A DNA stretch of 64,000 nucleotides. It comes from Trichomonas vaginalis G3. Lineage: Eukaryota > Parabasalia > Trichomonadida > Trichomonadidae. How positions within the stretch are numbered: the stretch's first letter is position 1; every line of letters starts with the position of its first letter. The stretch lies in the NCBI RefSeq assembly GCF_026262505.1, contig NC_067203.1, forward strand, positions 20,999,411-21,063,410. The letters are read 5' to 3'. Positions 62,014 to 64,000 of the stretch are shown one piece after another. The notes beneath the pieces were generated by a model. That model was not told where the DNA came from and did no database searches. It saw nothing but the letters and a program-made list of their open reading frames with translations. The translations under genes and the position numbers were made by a program.

Positions 62014-64000
62014 TCATGAATTTTCATACGGAATCTCTTCGTACATGTTTTGTCATGACTTCTTCATCGTAATGAGCGTATATGTTTTGTCATGATTTCT
62101 TCATCGTAATGAGCGTATATGTTTTGTCATGATTTCTTCATCGTACATGTTTTGTCGAAACTTCATCGTATATGTTTTGTCATGATTTCTTCATCGTAAT
62201 GAGCGTATATGTTTTGTCATGATTTCTTCATCGTACATGTTTTGTCGAAACTTCTTCATCGTAATGAGCGTATATGCTTTGTCATGATTTCTTCATCGTA
62301 TATGTTTTGTCATGATTTCTTCATCGTATATGTTTTGTCATGACTTCTTCATCGTACATGTTTTGTCATGACTTTTCATCGTATGAGTGTAAATGTTTTG
62401 GTCAAACATGAACGTAAATTTTGTCAACATGAACGTAAATGTTTTGTCAAACATGAGCGTAAATGATCCAAAAATAATGTTTAGGGTAGATGGTTAGATC
62501 TAACCTCATTTCTACCCTCATGAATTTTCATACGGAATCTCTTCGTATATGTTTTGTCATGATTTCTTCGTAAATGATTTGTCGAAACTTCTTCATCGTA
62601 ATGATTGTAAATGTTTTGTCATGATTTCTTCATCGTACATGTTTTGTCGAAACTTCTTCATCGTAATGAGCGTATATGCTTTGTCATGATTTCTTCATCG
62701 TAATGAGTGTAAATGTTTTGTCGAAACTTCATCGTACATGTTTTGTCGAAACTTCTTCATCGTAATGAGTGTAAATGTTTTGTCGAAACTTCATCGTACA
62801 TGTTTTGTCATGACTTCTTCATCGTAATGAGTGTAAATGTTTTGTCAAACATGAGCGTAAATGATCCAAAAATAATGTTTAGGGTAGATGGTTAGATCTA
62901 ACCTCATTTCTACCCTCATTTCTACCCTCATGAATTTTCATACGGAATCTCTTCGTACATGTTTGTCATGACTTCTTCGTAAATGATTTGTCGAAACTTC
63001 TTCATCGTAATGAGTGTAAATGTTTTGTCGAAACTTCATCGTACATGTTTTGTCATGACTTCTTCATCGTAATGAGTGTAAATGTTTTGTCAAACATGAG
63101 CGTAAATGATCCAAAAATAATGTTTAGGGTAGATGGTTAGATCTAACCTCATTTCTACCCTCATTTCTACCCTCATGAATTTTCATACGGAATCTCTTCG
63201 TACATGTTTGTCATGACTTCTTCGTACATGTTTTGTCGAAACTTCTTCATCGTAATGAGTGTAAATGTTTTGTCGAAACTTCATCGTACATGTTTTGTCA
63301 TGACTTCTTCATCGTAATGAGTGTAAATGTTTTGTCAAACATGAGCGTAAATGATCCAAAAATAATGTTTAGGGTAGATGGTTAGATCTAACCTCATTTC
63401 TACCCTCATTTCTACCCTCATGAATTTTCATACGGAATCTCTTCGTACATGTTTGTCATGACTTCTTCGTAAATGATTTGTCGAAACTTCTTCATCGTAA
63501 TGAGCGTATATGCTTTGTCAAACATGAGCGTAAATGTTTTGTCATGATTTCTTCATCGTACATGTTTTGTCGAAACTTCTTCATCGTAATGAGTGTAAAT
63601 GTTTTGTCAAACATGAACGTAAATGTTTTGTCGAAACTTCTTCATCGTAATGAACGTATATGTTTTGTCATGACTTCTTCATCGTAAATGTTTTGTCATG
63701 ACTTCTTCATCGTAAATGTTTTGTCATGACTTCTTCATCGTAAATGTTTTGTCATGACTTCTTCATCGTAATGAGCGTAAATGTTTTGTCGAAACTTCAT
63801 CGTACATGTTTTGTCGAAACTTCTTCATCGTAATGAACGTAAATGTTTTGTCATGACTTCTTCATCGTAAATGTTTTGTCATGATTTCTTCATCGTATAT
63901 GTTTTGTCATGACTTCTTCATCGTAATGAGTGTAAATGTTTTGTCGAAACTTCATCGTACATGTTTTGTGTCGAAACCTTCTTCATCGTAATGAACGTAA

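Larger units (their letters stand above)
49550..64000. repeat. 14.4-kb satellite-like array of TTTTGTCA...CATCGTAATGAGCG units
   Basis: Almost entirely built from units of about 20-37 bp of the type ATGTTTTGTCATGA, TTCTTCATCGTAATGAGC, GTAAATG, with variants (CAAGA/GAAA/CATGA; GCGT/GTGT/ACGT). Larger repeats, AGATCT cassettes and KilA-N scraps are embedded. It continues to the window end. Short open frames in it only reflect the repeat and are not genes. Confidence 0.95.

Noticed and set aside
37181-63420. GGTTAG/GGGTAG stretches resembling telomere repeats
   Set aside because: They occur only as palindrome arms around AGATCT, once or a few times per site, not as tandem telomere arrays.
49600-63700. 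Many 60-80 codon open frames in the satellite array (MFCHDFFIV-type and reverse-strand MTKHLRS-type)
   Set aside because: They are direct translations of the tandem unit, repeat with it, and have no start context or independent conservation.
49550-64000. CRISPR-like appearance of regular short repeats
   Set aside because: Units are contiguous without unique spacers, there are no cas genes, and the setting is eukaryotic.

Overview
The window is AT-rich eukaryotic DNA packed with mobile elements, most likely from a trichomonad such as Trichomonas vaginalis. Three observations point there. Start codons of three genes of different origin carry a TCA-Py-T-(A/T) box 6-11 bases upstream, the known Trichomonas Initiator. 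Several Maverick/Polinton virus-like elements carry KilA-N genes. I see no introns. No rRNA or tRNA gene was recognised. The species is an inference.

Layout. Positions 1-2552 are a plain DNA transposon with an rve/DDE transposase and long inverted repeats built of 121-bp tandem units; its left tip coincides with the window edge. A 300-residue unknown gene lies at 3662-4564, followed by a palindromic non-autonomous element (4605-5255). Polinton-like element B occupies about 5256-8816 and 30296-37412 or further. It has capsid genes, an FtsK/A32-type ATPase and an SF3 helicase, and is interrupted by the 21.5-kb Polinton A (8817-30295). A carries 0.63-kb TIRs, a double-jelly-roll capsid gene, a protein-primed PolB, two KilA-N genes, an integrase, a phage-like fibre with a collar tip and a packaging ATPase. 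From roughly 38.4 to 47.26 kb lies the remnant of a third Polinton (C) with PolB, an HNH nuclease, an integrase and a collar protein; a second palindromic element sits in it (43455-44701). At 47265 the left end of a fourth element (D) begins. From 49.55 kb to the window end there is only a satellite-like array, studded with KilA-N scraps and palindromes.

Two small repeat families run through the elements and are the most interesting part of the window. (1) An intergenic cassette of nested complementary arms around AGATCT occurs in element-specific sequence types. At three matching positions in two element lineages all arms have changed together while complementarity is kept, and hybrids joined at AGATCT occur in the array. 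(2) A tandem double hairpin of about 26 bp lies in the same reading frame inside three unrelated genes of element A and varies by compensatory changes.

How the genes work together: PolB or helicase would replicate an element, integrase insert it, capsid proteins and ATPase build and fill a particle, and the collar fibre may contact a host cell. Many of these genes are decayed and are treated as fossils. Functions come from motifs read by eye. Boundaries of B and C and many short genes are uncertain.
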